Shown: positions 1-11,005, counted from the stretch's first letter. The stretch is 64,000 nt of DNA from Streptomyces sp. NBC_01353 (GCF_036237275.1 NZ_CP108352.1:2108001-2172000); one strand, 5' to 3'. The notes: generated from the sequence alone by a model not told the origin. Translations and numbers: made by a program.

Positions 1-2227
<2,227 letters not shown>

Positions 2228-2228
2228 C

Positions 2229-2259
2229 TAAGGTAAGGCTTAGTTAGGTAACCCTTACC
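2229..2259 (-). promoter_or_regulatory. Iron-box-like site upstream of acnA
   Basis: About 70-100 bases upstream of the acnA start. TAAGGTAAGGCTTAGTTAG (2229-2247) matches a DtxR/IdeR/DmdR1-type iron box at roughly 13 of 19 positions; its left half TAAGGTAAG fits TWAGGTWAG exactly. A second half-site, TTAGGTAAC, begins at 2244. GGTAAGG (2232-2238) and CCTTACC (2253-2259) also form a dyad. Control of an Fe-S enzyme by an iron regulator is plausible; binding is inferred only. Confidence 0.45.
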
Positions 2260-2288
2260 GGGTGGGCGGCCGCGGTGCGCCGTAAGCA

Positions 2289-2310
2289 GTTATCTCGATG
2301 TCGAGATAAC
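2289..2310. promoter_or_regulatory. Perfect 10-bp-arm palindrome upstream of acnA
   Basis: GTTATCTCGA and TCGAGATAAC are exact inverted repeats separated by TG, 128 bases upstream of the acnA start. The core ATCTC-N6-GAGAT and the right flank GAGATAAC recur just before the XRE-MurA gene (7749-7764). This suggests a shared operator. Confidence 0.6.
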
Positions 2311-2380
2311 TCTAGTGCATCACCGCGGCCCGGTCATGCCCGGCATGGCTGTGACGGGCATCATCCTGATGTCCGTCCGG

Positions 2381-3268
2381 TCAGCCGAGCCACACCCCGG
2401 TCGCGGCCGTTGTCCGGACATAGTCGGCGAAGTCGCGCGGTTCGCGGCCGAGCGCGCGCCGGACACCGTCGCCGAGTCGGGCGAAGCGGCCTTCCCTGAT
2501 CCAGCCGTAGAGCATGTTCAGCAGCTCCACGTGCTCCTCCGACACTCCCTGCCGCGCACCGTACGCCGCGAAGTCGGCCGGCGAGACGGCGCGGTGGGCG
2601 ATGTCGCGGCCCGTGGCGCGGGCGATCTCGTCGACCGCCTCGGCCATGCTCAGCAGCCGCGGCCCGGACAGCGCGTACGACTGCTCGTCGTGGCCGTCCT
2701 CGGTCAGGGCCGCCACGGCGACATCGGCGATGTCCTCGACGTCGAGCCACGGCTCGAGGCCCTCGCCGGTCGAACTCACGACGTCACCGTCGAGGATCTG
2801 CCGGAGGAAGAAGGGGTCCTCGCTGAAGTTCTGCGAGAACCAGGCGGGCTTCAGGATCGTCCACCGCGCGCCGGACTCACGCACGGCGCGCTCACAGGGG
2901 AGCTTCTCCTCCCCTTCCGGCGCCACCCAGTCGCTGTGGGAGAGAAGCACCAGGCGCTCGACGCCCATGGAGGCGGCGAGCTTGGCGAAGGCGCGCATCG
3001 ACGTCCCGGCGTCGGCCCGCTGCGAGTCGACCAGGTAGGCCGCGCCGACGCCGGCGAGGACCGGCTCCCAGGTGCTCTCATCGGTCCAGTCGAAGCGGAT
3101 CGGCCCCTTGCGGGAGACGGCGCGGACCTCGTGACCGCGCTGCCGGAGGCGGTTGGCGACACGGCTTCCCGTCTTGCCCGTGCTGCCGAGGACCAGGATC
3201 GGCTTCGTGGAGTTCGTCGTCGTGTTCGTCGTTGCGCTCGTCGTCTTGATCGTCATGGGAGCAGTCAA
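2381..3268 (-). CDS. NmrA-like NAD(P)-binding oxidoreductase
   Basis: A 295-residue single-domain protein of the atypical SDR/NmrA family. The Rossmann dinucleotide motif is LVLGSTGKTGSR near residues 26-37, after a Thr/Asn-rich N-terminal stretch that suggests the true start may be the second Met (3256). No SDR catalytic YxxxK is evident, as is usual for NmrA-like proteins, which act as redox sensors or NAD(P)H quinone reductases. The gene is divergent from an AraC regulator starting at 3338, with a 69-base shared promoter region. That regulator is therefore the likely controller. The substrate is unknown. Confidence 0.85.
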   Translation of the reverse strand: MTAPMTIKTTSATTNTTTNSTKPILVLGSTGKTGSRVANRLRQRGHEVRAVSRKGPIRFDWTDESTWEPVLAGVGAAYLVDSQRADAGTSMRAFAKLAASMGVERLVLLSHSDWVAPEGEEKLPCERAVRESGARWTILKPAWFSQNFSEDPFFLRQILDGDVVSSTGEGLEPWLDVEDIADVAVAALTEDGHDEQSYALSGPRLLSMAEAVDEIARATGRDIAHRAVSPADFAAYGARQGVSEEHVELLNMLYGWIREGRFARLGDGVRRALGREPRDFADYVRTTAATGVWLG

Positions 3269-3337
3269 ACCGTCGACCGGTGAGGCGTGGAATGGTCTGC
3301 CCGCTCATTTCGATGTCTCAGCGTCTAACCTTGCCGC

Positions 3338-4324
3338 ATGGATGCGTTGGCGAGTCTGCTGTACGAAGTGCGAAGCGACGGAGCCCTGTTCAGCCGGAAC
3401 GTGCTGACGCCGCCGTGGTCGATCCGGTTCGCGGACCGCAGACCGATCACCCTGGTCACGATGTTGCGCGGCTCGGGCTGGGTCCTCCCCGGCGACGGCT
3501 CCGGCGACGCCACGCCCGACGCCTCGCCGGACACCGCGTCCGTCGCGCTCGGGCAGGGCGATGTGGCCATCGTCGTCGGACCGGAACCGTTCTCCTTCGC
3601 CGACACCGCCGACTCGAAGACGCCGCCGTTGTACGTCCTGGCAGGTCCCGACCGGTGCACCACGGCCGACGGCGAGGAGATCAGTGAGGACATCGTCCTG
3701 GGGATGCGCACCTGCGGGAACAGTCTGGACGGCCCGACGGTGCTGCTCACCGGCAGCTACCAGGTCGGCGGCCGGGTCTCGGAACGGCTCCTGAGCGCGC
3801 TTCCCCGGGTGCTCGTGGTGCGCAACGACGGGCGGCCCGGCCCGATCCTGGACCTCACCGCCGCGGAGGTCTCCCGGGACGAACCGGGACAGCAGGCCGT
3901 CCTCGACCGGCTCCTCGACCTGTTGCTGCTGTCGACACTGCGGGAGTGGTTCACCCGTCCGGAGGCCGATCCGCCCGGGTGGTACCGCGCACTCGGCGAC
4001 CCCGTCGCCGGCCGGGCGCTGCGCCTGATCCACGACCGTCCCGCACGTCCCTGGACCGTGACGGCGCTCGCCGACGAGACCGGCGTGTCGCGAGCGACCT
4101 TCGCCCGTCGCTTCAGCGATCTGGTCGGCGAGCCGCCCATGGCCTATCTGACGGGCTGGCGGCTCGCCCTCGCCGCCGATCTGCTGGCGCGCACCGAGGC
4201 CACGGTGGAGTCGATCGCCCGACAGGTCGGCTACGGCAGCGCCTTCGGGCTGAGCGTGGCCTTCCATCGCGTGTACGGAACCCGCCCCACCCAGCACCGC
4301 TCGGCCGCCCGCGCGGCGGGGTAG
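3338..4324 (+). CDS. AraC-family transcriptional regulator (cupin-type sensor)
   Basis: A 328-residue regulator. The N-terminal about 200 residues look like the AraC cupin ligand domain seen in AraC proteins next to oxidoreductases. The C-terminus has two helix-turn-helix units, with DETGVSRATFARRF in the first and VESIARQVGYGSAFGLSVAFH in the second, ending near TQHRSAAR. It is divergent from the NmrA-like oxidoreductase and converges on the LacI gene with only 4 bases between stops. The first codon is close behind a TAACCT hexamer at about 3327-3332, so the transcript may have little or no leader. The ligand cannot be deduced. Confidence 0.9.
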   Translation: MDALASLLYEVRSDGALFSRNVLTPPWSIRFADRRPITLVTMLRGSGWVLPGDGSGDATPDASPDTASVALGQGDVAIVVGPEPFSFADTADSKTPPLYVLAGPDRCTTADGEEISEDIVLGMRTCGNSLDGPTVLLTGSYQVGGRVSERLLSALPRVLVVRNDGRPGPILDLTAAEVSRDEPGQQAVLDRLLDLLLLSTLREWFTRPEADPPGWYRALGDPVAGRALRLIHDRPARPWTVTALADETGVSRATFARRFSDLVGEPPMAYLTGWRLALAADLLARTEATVESIARQVGYGSAFGLSVAFHRVYGTRPTQHRSAARAAG

Positions 4325-4328
4325 GGCC

Positions 4329-5336
4329 TTACCGGCTCCTGGGGCGGGACGAAGCACGCGGGCGGAGCAGGGCCGGGATCGTCAGACCGCCCGGTTCGGG
4401 GTCGGGGAGTGCCGGGTCGAGACGGGCGACCAGGGTCGTGACGGCGGTCTCCGCGATCGCCTCCGGCCGCAGCGTCACGGTGGTCACCGGCGGGTCGGTC
4501 TCGGCGTAGGCCGGGTCCTCACTGGCGCAGACGAGGAGCAGGTCGTCGGGGATCCGCAGGCCGTGGCGGGCCGCCGCCGTGTGGACCTGGCGGCCGCCGG
4601 GGTCGTAGACGGAGTGGACGGCGTCGCAGGCGCGGTCGGCGAAGGCCCGGTCGAAGGCGTGGCCGGGCGCGTCGTCCGGGTCGAAGGCGATCACCAGCGG
4701 GGCGTGGCCGTGCTCCCTGCACCACTGTTCGTAGGCCCGGGTCACCGCGCCGGTGTAGTACTCGCGGCCGAACCCGGCGTGCAGCGCGATCCGGCGCGCA
4801 CCGGCCGCCGCCAGGTGGTCGAGGACCTCGCGGGTGGTCACGGTGTGGTCGTTGTCGACCCAGATGTCGTCGGGGCGCGGGTCGGCGGGGCGGCCGTCGA
4901 AGACCACGGGGATGCCCCGGGCCCGCAGGGCGCGCAGGACCGGATCGCCGTCGGGGCTGTCGAGCAGGAGCATTCCGTCGACGGTCAGGGTGTGCCACAG
5001 GGTCTCGCCGCCGCGCGCCGCGGGGAGGACCGTCAGGGCGTAGCCATGGGCGTGCGCGGTGGCGGTGGCGACGGTCAACAGACGGGAGAAGTAGGGGACT
5101 TCGAGGTAGTTCCAGGGCGCGCCCGCGAAGGTGGTGACGGCGAGGCCGAGCGTTCCGGTACGGGTGAGGGGCGTCCGGCGCGATCCGTAGCCGAGGGCCG
5201 CCGCGACCTCGCGGACCCGGCGACGCGTGGACTCACCGAGCCGGCCCGTCCCGTTGAGGGCGTGGGACACCGTGGCGGTGGACACCTCCGCCGCGCGGGC
5301 GATGTCGGTGAGGGTGGGCCCTGGCATGCGCGCCAT
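4329..5336 (-). CDS. LacI-family transcriptional regulator
   Basis: A 335-residue repressor. The LacI headpiece is clear: TLTDIARAAEVSTATVSHAL at residues 8-27, then the hinge helix region with REVAAALGYG. The remainder is a periplasmic-binding-protein-like sensor domain (IWVDNDHTV, ALHAGFGREYYTGAVTRAYE). A second in-frame Met at residue 4 could be the start. The gene is divergent from the exported amidohydrolase; the gap carries the dyad GACGTT-N8-AACGTC. It probably represses that enzyme and itself; the inducer is unknown. Confidence 0.93.
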   Translation of the reverse strand: MARMPGPTLTDIARAAEVSTATVSHALNGTGRLGESTRRRVREVAAALGYGSRRTPLTRTGTLGLAVTTFAGAPWNYLEVPYFSRLLTVATATAHAHGYALTVLPAARGGETLWHTLTVDGMLLLDSPDGDPVLRALRARGIPVVFDGRPADPRPDDIWVDNDHTVTTREVLDHLAAAGARRIALHAGFGREYYTGAVTRAYEQWCREHGHAPLVIAFDPDDAPGHAFDRAFADRACDAVHSVYDPGGRQVHTAAARHGLRIPDDLLLVCASEDPAYAETDPPVTTVTLRPEAIAETAVTTLVARLDPALPDPEPGGLTIPALLRPRASSRPRSR

Positions 5337-5373
5337 CGTACGGATTTCGCGGTCCGGGGAGGGTACTGGTTAC

Positions 5374-5393
5374 GACGTTAATCAGCGAACGTC
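5374..5393. promoter_or_regulatory. Candidate LacI-family operator
   Basis: GACGTT (5374-5379) and AACGTC (5388-5393) form a perfect 6-bp dyad with an 8-base spacer in the 84-base gap between the divergent LacI and amidohydrolase genes. Its 20-bp span is typical of LacI-family operators. Assignment rests on position and symmetry only. Confidence 0.4.
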
Positions 5394-5420
5394 CGGCCAC
5401 AGCCAAAGTTTGGAGTGGTC

Positions 5421-7298
5421 ATGACTTCTTCCCTGAGTCGGCGCACCGTTCTCGCCGCCGCCGGTGCGGCGGGTCTCGTCGGGGTGGCCGCCGGTCCCGC
5501 TGCGGCGGGCTCGCGCCCCCGGTCCGCGTCCCTGGTCGTGCACAACGCGCGGGTGTTCACCGGCCTGCCCGGCGCCCGCCCCGTCGAGGCCGTGGCCGTC
5601 GGGCGCGACGGCCGGATCCTGGCCACCGGGCGGGGCAACGAGCTGCGGCGGCTCGTCGGCCGGGACACCGAGGTCGTCGACGCGCGCGGGGCGACCGTGA
5701 TGAGCGGGATCCACGACGGTCACGTCCATCCCCTGGGCGCGGGCAGCCGCTCGCTGCGGCCCTCCCTCGAAGGCGCGGAGACGACGAAGGAGGAGCTCCT
5801 CGCGATCCTGGCCGGCTTCCTGAAGGACACCCCGGGCCAGGAGCCTGACGGCTGGCTGGTCGTGGAGGACTGGAATCCGGTCGGTCTGCTGCCGCAGGGC
5901 ACCCTCCCCCACCACTCCCTGCTGGACGCCCTGCCGACCCGTCGCCCGGTCGCCCTGGTCGGCGGCGACGGCCACAACATCTGGGTCAACGCCCGCGCTC
6001 TGGAGATCGCCGGCATCACGGCCGCCACTCCCGACCCGGTGGGCGGGAAGATCGTGAAGGGGGCTGACGGCAGGCCGACCGGGGTGCTCAAGGACGACGC
6101 CCAGCCGCTGGTGACCCGGCACATCCCGGAGCCGAGCGAGGCCGAGCTGGTCGAGGCGTGCGCCCGGGTGCTCGGACGTGCGGCGGCCTCCGGGGTCACC
6201 ACGATGATGGACGCCTGGGTCGGGCGCGGTGAGCTGAGCACGTATCAGGCCCTGTCTGCGGCCGGGAAGCTGCCGCAGCGGATCGTCCCGGCGATCCGGA
6301 TCGACTCGGAGCAGGCGAAGGACCCGGCGGCCGCCCTTGCGTACGCCCGGGCGCTGCGCCTGGAGTTCGAGGGCGTGCGGGGGCTGCGCTTCGGGATGAT
6401 CAAGGTATTCCTGGACGGGGTGATCGAGTACCCGGCACAGACGGCGGCGCTGCTCGAGCCGTATCTGGACGGCGAGGGACGACCTACCACCAATCGGGGC
6501 GAACTATACGTTTCCGGGCAGGATTACGGACGGCTGACGGCCGCGTTCAACCGGGCCGGGTGGCAGCTGCACGCCCATGGCCTCGGCGACCGCGCCGTGC
6601 GTACGGCGCTCGACGGTTACGCGTACGCCCGCCGCGCCACCGGGCTGCGTGACGCGCGCAACGCCGTCGCGCACCTTCAACTGGTGGACCCGGCCGATCT
6701 GCGGCGCTTCGCCGAACTGGGCGTGGCGGCCTGTATGCAGCTGCAGTGGGCGGCCCAGGACACCTGGACGATGGAGGCGCTCCTGCCGTACATCGGGCCC
6801 GAGCGGCACCGATGGATGTACCCGGCGCGCTCGCTGGAGCGCCATGGCGCCCGGCTCTCGGGCGGCTCGGACTGGCCGGTGGACGCGCTCCAGGTGTGGA
6901 ACCAGATCCGGACGGCGATCGACCGGCAGGGGGCGCACGGCGAGGGCCCGCTCCACCGGGAGCTGGAGGGCCTGAGCCGTACCTCGGCGCTGCGGATGCA
7001 CACGTACGGCACGGCCTGGCAGCTGCGCATGGACGGGGAGACCGGGACGATCCGGGAGGGGCGGGCCGCCGATCTGGTGGTTCTCGACCGGGATGTAACA
7101 GAATGTCCCGTCGCGGACATCAGCGACACCGCGGTGCGACTCACCCTGGTCGGGGGCCGCGTGGTGCACGACGCCGACTCGACCTCGGGCCGTACGGCGT
7201 CCGCAGGGCTGGCCCGTGCGGTGTCGGCGCCACGGCCTTCGGCGTACGCCGCGGTGCACGGCGGCCGCCACCGGGCGTGCGGCTGCGGCACGAACTGA
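5421..7298 (+). CDS. Tat-exported amidohydrolase (YtcJ-like, amidohydrolase family 3)
   Basis: A 625-residue metal-dependent hydrolase. Its N-terminus is a twin-arginine signal: SRRTVLAAAG followed by a hydrophobic Ala/Gly stretch and an AAAG cleavage region near residue 30, so it is exported folded. The mature part has the amidohydrolase metal motif GIHDGHVHP and, further on, LHAHGLGDRAV and SGGSDWPVD, which supply the later His and Asp ligands. The ATG at 5421 follows TTGGAG by six bases. It is divergent from a LacI repressor. YtcJ relatives hydrolyse amides or cyclic amide bonds, but the natural substrate is unknown. A short Arg/His/Cys tail extends past the hydrolase domain. Confidence 0.9.
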   Translation: MTSSLSRRTVLAAAGAAGLVGVAAGPAAAGSRPRSASLVVHNARVFTGLPGARPVEAVAVGRDGRILATGRGNELRRLVGRDTEVVDARGATVMSGIHDGHVHPLGAGSRSLRPSLEGAETTKEELLAILAGFLKDTPGQEPDGWLVVEDWNPVGLLPQGTLPHHSLLDALPTRRPVALVGGDGHNIWVNARALEIAGITAATPDPVGGKIVKGADGRPTGVLKDDAQPLVTRHIPEPSEAELVEACARVLGRAAASGVTTMMDAWVGRGELSTYQALSAAGKLPQRIVPAIRIDSEQAKDPAAALAYARALRLEFEGVRGLRFGMIKVFLDGVIEYPAQTAALLEPYLDGEGRPTTNRGELYVSGQDYGRLTAAFNRAGWQLHAHGLGDRAVRTALDGYAYARRATGLRDARNAVAHLQLVDPADLRRFAELGVAACMQLQWAAQDTWTMEALLPYIGPERHRWMYPARSLERHGARLSGGSDWPVDALQVWNQIRTAIDRQGAHGEGPLHRELEGLSRTSALRMHTYGTAWQLRMDGETGTIREGRAADLVVLDRDVTECPVADISDTAVRLTLVGGRVVHDADSTSGRTASAGLARAVSAPRPSAYAAVHGGRHRACGCGTN

Positions 7299-7369
7299 CA
7301 GACCCATCCCAGCCCCCGTACGGCCGCGGAGGAATTGCCGGGGCGGTGCGGGGGGTCGAGGATCGAACC

Positions 7370-7726
7370 ATGTTCAGCGGCGCGCATGTGATTCTCTACA
7401 CCCCGGACGCGGAGGCCGACCGGATCTTCGTCAAGGACGTCCTGGGCTTCGACCATGTCGACGCGGGTGGTGGCTGGCTCATCTTCCGGCTGCCATCGGC
7501 GGAGCTCGCGGTCCACCCCACGGCGGACGAGCCGAAACACGAGTTCTACCTGATGTGCGAGGACATCACCGGAACGCTGACCACCCTGGAGGACCGCGGG
7601 GTGCAGGTCTCACGGCCCATCAGCGACCAGGGCTGGGGACTGCTCGCCGCCGTACGGATGCCGAGCGGGGCCGAACTGCCGCTCTATGAACCGCGTCACC
7701 CCACTGCGCACAGTACGTCACCCTGA
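7370..7726 (+). CDS. VOC-family (glyoxalase/bleomycin-resistance fold) protein
   Basis: A 118-residue single VOC domain: MFSGAHVILYTPDAEADRIF at the start, and a C-terminal beta strand ending MPSGAELPLYEPRHP with the family's conserved metal-ligand Glu position (AELPLYEP). GAGG eight bases upstream marks the ATG at 7370. It lies 71 bases after the amidohydrolase and may be co-transcribed. VOC proteins can be dioxygenases, isomerases or drug-binding proteins; nothing here narrows it. Confidence 0.85.
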   Translation: MFSGAHVILYTPDAEADRIFVKDVLGFDHVDAGGGWLIFRLPSAELAVHPTADEPKHEFYLMCEDITGTLTTLEDRGVQVSRPISDQGWGLLAAVRMPSGAELPLYEPRHPTAHSTSP

Positions 7727-7748
7727 CGGCCCGCCCCTCGCAAGTCCC

Positions 7749-7764
7749 ATCTCATATCTGAGAT
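7749..7764. promoter_or_regulatory. ATCTC-N6-GAGAT palindrome at the XRE-MurA promoter
   Basis: ATCTCA (7749-7754) and TGAGAT (7759-7764) are exact inverted repeats, ending 11 bases before the ATG at 7776, so a bound protein would block the promoter or start. The spacing and the flank GAGATAAC are shared with the acnA palindrome at 2289-2310. Confidence 0.6.
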
Positions 7765-7775
7765 AACGTGACGGC

Positions 7776-9305
7776 ATGGCAGACGACTACCTCGTACGCA
7801 TCGGCAAGCTCATCCGTGACGCCCGCCAGCACCGCGGCTGGACCCAGACGCAGCTCGCGGAGGCCCTGGCCACCAGCCAGAGCGCGGTCAACCGGATCGA
7901 ACGCGGCAACCAGAACATCAGCCTTGAGATGATCGCACGCATCGGCGAAGCGCTCGACAGCGAGATCGTGTCTCTGGGTTACGCCGGCCCCATGCATCTG
8001 CGGGTCGTCGGCCGCCGCCGGCTCTCCGGCGCCATCGACGTCAAGACGAGCAAGAACGCCTGTGTCGCGCTGCTCTGCGCCTCGCTCCTCAACAAGGGCC
8101 GCACGGTCCTGCGCCGGGTCGCCCGCATCGAGGAGGTCTTCCGCCTCCTGGAGGTCCTGAACTCCATCGGGGTGCGCACCCGCTGGGTCAACGACGGCGT
8201 CGACCTGGAGATCGTGCCGCCTGCCGAGCTGGACATGGACTCGATCGACGCCGAGGCCGCGATCCGCACGCGCTCCATCATCATGTTCCTCGGCCCGCTG
8301 CTGCACCGCCTCGACCGCTTCAAGCTGCCCTACGCGGGCGGCTGCGACCTCGGTACGCGCACCATCGAGCCGCACATGATCGCGCTGCGCCGCTTCGGTC
8401 TGGACATCACCGCCACCGAGGGCCTCTACCACGCGGTGGTCGAGTCGTCCGTCGTCCCCGACCGCCCTATCGTGCTGACCGAGCGCGGCGACACGGTCAC
8501 CGAGAACGCCCTCCTGGCCGCCGCCCGGCACGACGGCGTGACCGTCATCCGCAACGCCTCCTCCAACTACATGGTCCAGGACCTGTGCTTCTTCCTGGAG
8601 GCGCTGGGCGTCAAGGTCGAGGGCATCGGCACGACCACGCTGACCGTGCACGGCGTGCCGCACATCGACGTGGATGTGGACTACTCCCCCTCCGAGGACC
8701 CGGTCGAGGCGATGAGCCTGCTGGCCGCGGCCGTGGTGACCGAGTCGGAGCTGACGATCCGCCGCGTGCCGATCGAGTTCATGGAGATCGAGCTCGCGGT
8801 CCTGGAGGAGATGGGCCTCGACCACGACCGCTCGCCGGAGTACGCGGCGGACAACGGCCGTACGCGACTGGTCGACCTGACGGTCCGGCCCTCCAAGCTG
8901 GAGGCGCCGATCGACAAGATCCACCCGATGCCGTTCCCCGGCCTCAACATCGACAACGTGCCGTTCTTCGCGGCCATCGCGGCGACGGCCCAGGGCAAGA
9001 CCCTGATCCACGACTGGGTCTACGACAACCGCGCGATCTACCTCACCGACCTCAACCGCCTCGGCGGCCGCCTCCAACTCCTGGACCCCCACCGTGTCCT
9101 GGTCGAGGGCCCGACCCGCTGGCGCGCCGCCGAGATGATGTGCCCGCCGGCCCTGCGCCCGGCGGTGGTCGTCCTCCTGGCGATGATGGCGGCGGAGGGC
9201 ACGTCGGTCCTGCGGAACGTGTACGTCATCAACCGGGGCTACGAGGAGCTCGCGGAGCGCCTGAACTCGGTGGGCGCACAGATCGAGATCTTCCGGGACA
9301 TCTAG
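7776..9305 (+). CDS. MurA-like UDP-GlcNAc 1-carboxyvinyltransferase with N-terminal XRE DNA-binding domain
   Basis: A 509-residue fusion. Residues about 8-65 are an XRE/Cro helix-turn-helix (RGWTQTQLAEALATSQSAVN, RIERG). From about residue 68 on it is an EPSP-synthase-fold enzyme like MurA, which moves enolpyruvate to UDP-GlcNAc. The MurA Lys-Asn pair is kept (VKTSKNAC) and so is the loop Cys, in GGCDLGTR, Cys190. The usual catalytic Asp loop is altered: FPGLNIDNVPFF where typical MurA has a TDxQ-type motif. About 440 residues of enzyme domain is close to the MurA length. A second, XRE-fused MurA beside aconitase is also, as I recall, found in S. coelicolor. The palindrome 11 bases upstream suggests autoregulation. 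It may be a moonlighting or substrate-sensing regulator rather than the housekeeping MurA. Confidence 0.9.
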   Translation: MADDYLVRIGKLIRDARQHRGWTQTQLAEALATSQSAVNRIERGNQNISLEMIARIGEALDSEIVSLGYAGPMHLRVVGRRRLSGAIDVKTSKNACVALLCASLLNKGRTVLRRVARIEEVFRLLEVLNSIGVRTRWVNDGVDLEIVPPAELDMDSIDAEAAIRTRSIIMFLGPLLHRLDRFKLPYAGGCDLGTRTIEPHMIALRRFGLDITATEGLYHAVVESSVVPDRPIVLTERGDTVTENALLAAARHDGVTVIRNASSNYMVQDLCFFLEALGVKVEGIGTTTLTVHGVPHIDVDVDYSPSEDPVEAMSLLAAAVVTESELTIRRVPIEFMEIELAVLEEMGLDHDRSPEYAADNGRTRLVDLTVRPSKLEAPIDKIHPMPFPGLNIDNVPFFAAIAATAQGKTLIHDWVYDNRAIYLTDLNRLGGRLQLLDPHRVLVEGPTRWRAAEMMCPPALRPAVVVLLAMMAAEGTSVLRNVYVINRGYEELAERLNSVGAQIEIFRDI

Positions 9306-9335
9306 CGGTATCCGACCGGTTTCCGCCGGATACCG
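9306..9335. terminator. Bidirectional terminator hairpin
   Basis: CGGTATCCG (9306-9314) pairs exactly with CGGATACCG (9327-9335) around a 12-base loop, between the convergent stops of XRE-MurA and the MFS gene. No T-tract, as is common in Streptomyces. Confidence 0.65.
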
Positions 9336-9357
9336 GTCGATCCCTCGGGGCGGCGGA

Positions 9358-10911
9358 TCAGCCGACCCCGGGGGGTCCCATCCCTCCCTTGAGGCGTTCG
9401 ATGTCCGAGGCGCGGACCTGGATCACGAAGAGGGCGATGAAGAACGCCACGATGGCGAACGCCGCCGCCGTGATGAAGCCGGACGAGACGCCGGACGTCA
9501 GGACCTCGTCGGCATAGGGCGGGGGCAGCTGACCGGTTCTGGCGAACTCGGCCTTCTCCAGGGGGCCCGCCTGGGAGAGGAAGATCGGTATCTGAACCTG
9601 CGCCTCGTTGCGGCTGGCCGTGCCGAAGACGGTCACCAGGATCGAGAGGCCGAGCGAACCGCCCACCTGCTGGGTGGCGTTGAGCAGTCCGGACGCGGCG
9701 CCCGCCTCCCGCTGCTCGACGTTGGACAGCGCCATGATGGTCAGCGAGACGAACATCAGGCCCATGCCCATGCCGAAGACGAGGATCGGGCCGAGGATGC
9801 TGCCCAGGTAGGTGGAGTCGACGTTGGTCAGGGTCAGCCAGGAGAGGCCGGCCGCCGACAGGAGCGAACCGACCACCATGAAGGGTTTCGGCCCGAACTT
9901 GGGCAGCAGTTGGGAAGCGAGCCCGGCACCGACCGCGATGATCGCGCTGACGGGCAGGAACGCGAGGCCGGTCTTCAACGGGCTGAAGTGCAGGACGCCC
10001 TGCACCCAGAGCGTCAGGAAGAAGAACATCCCGAAGATCGCCGCGGCCAGGCAGAGCATGATGGCGTACGTGCCCGCCCGGTTGCGGTCGGCGAACATGT
10101 GGAGCGGAGTGATCGGCTGCCGGGAGCGGCGCTCCACCAGGATGAACAGGAGCAGCAGGACGACCGCCGCGCCGAACGAGGCGAGCGTCCACGGGTCGCG
10201 CCAGCCCTCCTGAGAAGCGCGGATGAATCCGTACACCAGCGCCACCATGCCGAGGGTGGAGGTGAACGCTCCGGTGAAGTCGAAGTGGCCGGGGTGCCGC
10301 TCGGACTCCTTGATGTGGCGGGGCGTGAGGAACGCGATGAGCAGCGCGATGGGCACGTTGACGAAGAAGATCCAGCGCCAGTCGAGCCATTCGACGAGCA
10401 GTCCGCCGGCGACGAGCCCGATCGCACCGCCGCCCGCGGAGACGGCGGCGAACACGCCGAACGCCCGGTTGCGTTCCGGGCCTTCTTCGAAGTTCGTGGT
10501 GATCAGGGAGAGCGAGGTCGGGGAGGCGATGGCTCCGCCGACGCCCTGGAGCGCCCGGGCGGCGAGGAGTTGCCAGTCGTTCTGGGCCAGCCCGCAGAGC
10601 AGCGAGGCGAATCCGAAGAGCAGGATGCCGAACATGAAGACACGGCGGCGGCCGAGGATGTCGCCGGCTCGTCCGCCGAGGAGCAGCAGTCCGCCGAAGG
10701 TCAGCGTGTAGGCGTTGACGACCCACGACAGGCTGGTCGTGGAGAAATCCAGCGAGCTCTGGATGTGCGGCAACGCGATGTTGACGATCGTGATGTCGAG
10801 CACGACCATCAGCTGGCAGGAGGCGATCACGAACAGGGCGATGCCCTTGCCGTCACCGCCCTTCCTGGGCGCTGCGGTCTCCGCCGGAGTCGTCGGCTTC
10901 GGGGTACTCAT
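9358..10911 (-). CDS. DHA2-family MFS multidrug exporter (EmrB/QacA type)
   Basis: A 517-residue integral membrane protein with about 14 hydrophobic segments, matching the 14-TM drug:H+ antiporter-2 family. Family features are visible: LMVVLDITIVNIALPHI in TM1 (motif D1), GGRAGDILGRRRVF in the TM2-3 loop (motif A) and ARALQGVGGAIASPTSL in TM4. It sits alone on its strand, upstream of a hydrolase remnant. Export of a toxic compound is the probable role; the substrate and any regulator are unknown, and no TetR or MarR gene adjoins it. Confidence 0.92.
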   Translation of the reverse strand: MSTPKPTTPAETAAPRKGGDGKGIALFVIASCQLMVVLDITIVNIALPHIQSSLDFSTTSLSWVVNAYTLTFGGLLLLGGRAGDILGRRRVFMFGILLFGFASLLCGLAQNDWQLLAARALQGVGGAIASPTSLSLITTNFEEGPERNRAFGVFAAVSAGGGAIGLVAGGLLVEWLDWRWIFFVNVPIALLIAFLTPRHIKESERHPGHFDFTGAFTSTLGMVALVYGFIRASQEGWRDPWTLASFGAAVVLLLLFILVERRSRQPITPLHMFADRNRAGTYAIMLCLAAAIFGMFFFLTLWVQGVLHFSPLKTGLAFLPVSAIIAVGAGLASQLLPKFGPKPFMVVGSLLSAAGLSWLTLTNVDSTYLGSILGPILVFGMGMGLMFVSLTIMALSNVEQREAGAASGLLNATQQVGGSLGLSILVTVFGTASRNEAQVQIPIFLSQAGPLEKAEFARTGQLPPPYADEVLTSGVSSGFITAAAFAIVAFFIALFVIQVRASDIERLKGGMGPPGVG

Positions 10912-11005
10912 GGCGCATCGCGCCCCTCGCCTGGTGTGGGGGAGCCGTGGGCCGGTCAGTCCACCCTTTCGACATTAAGCCCGGGTCCGGAGGCTGACCA
11001 GTTGA

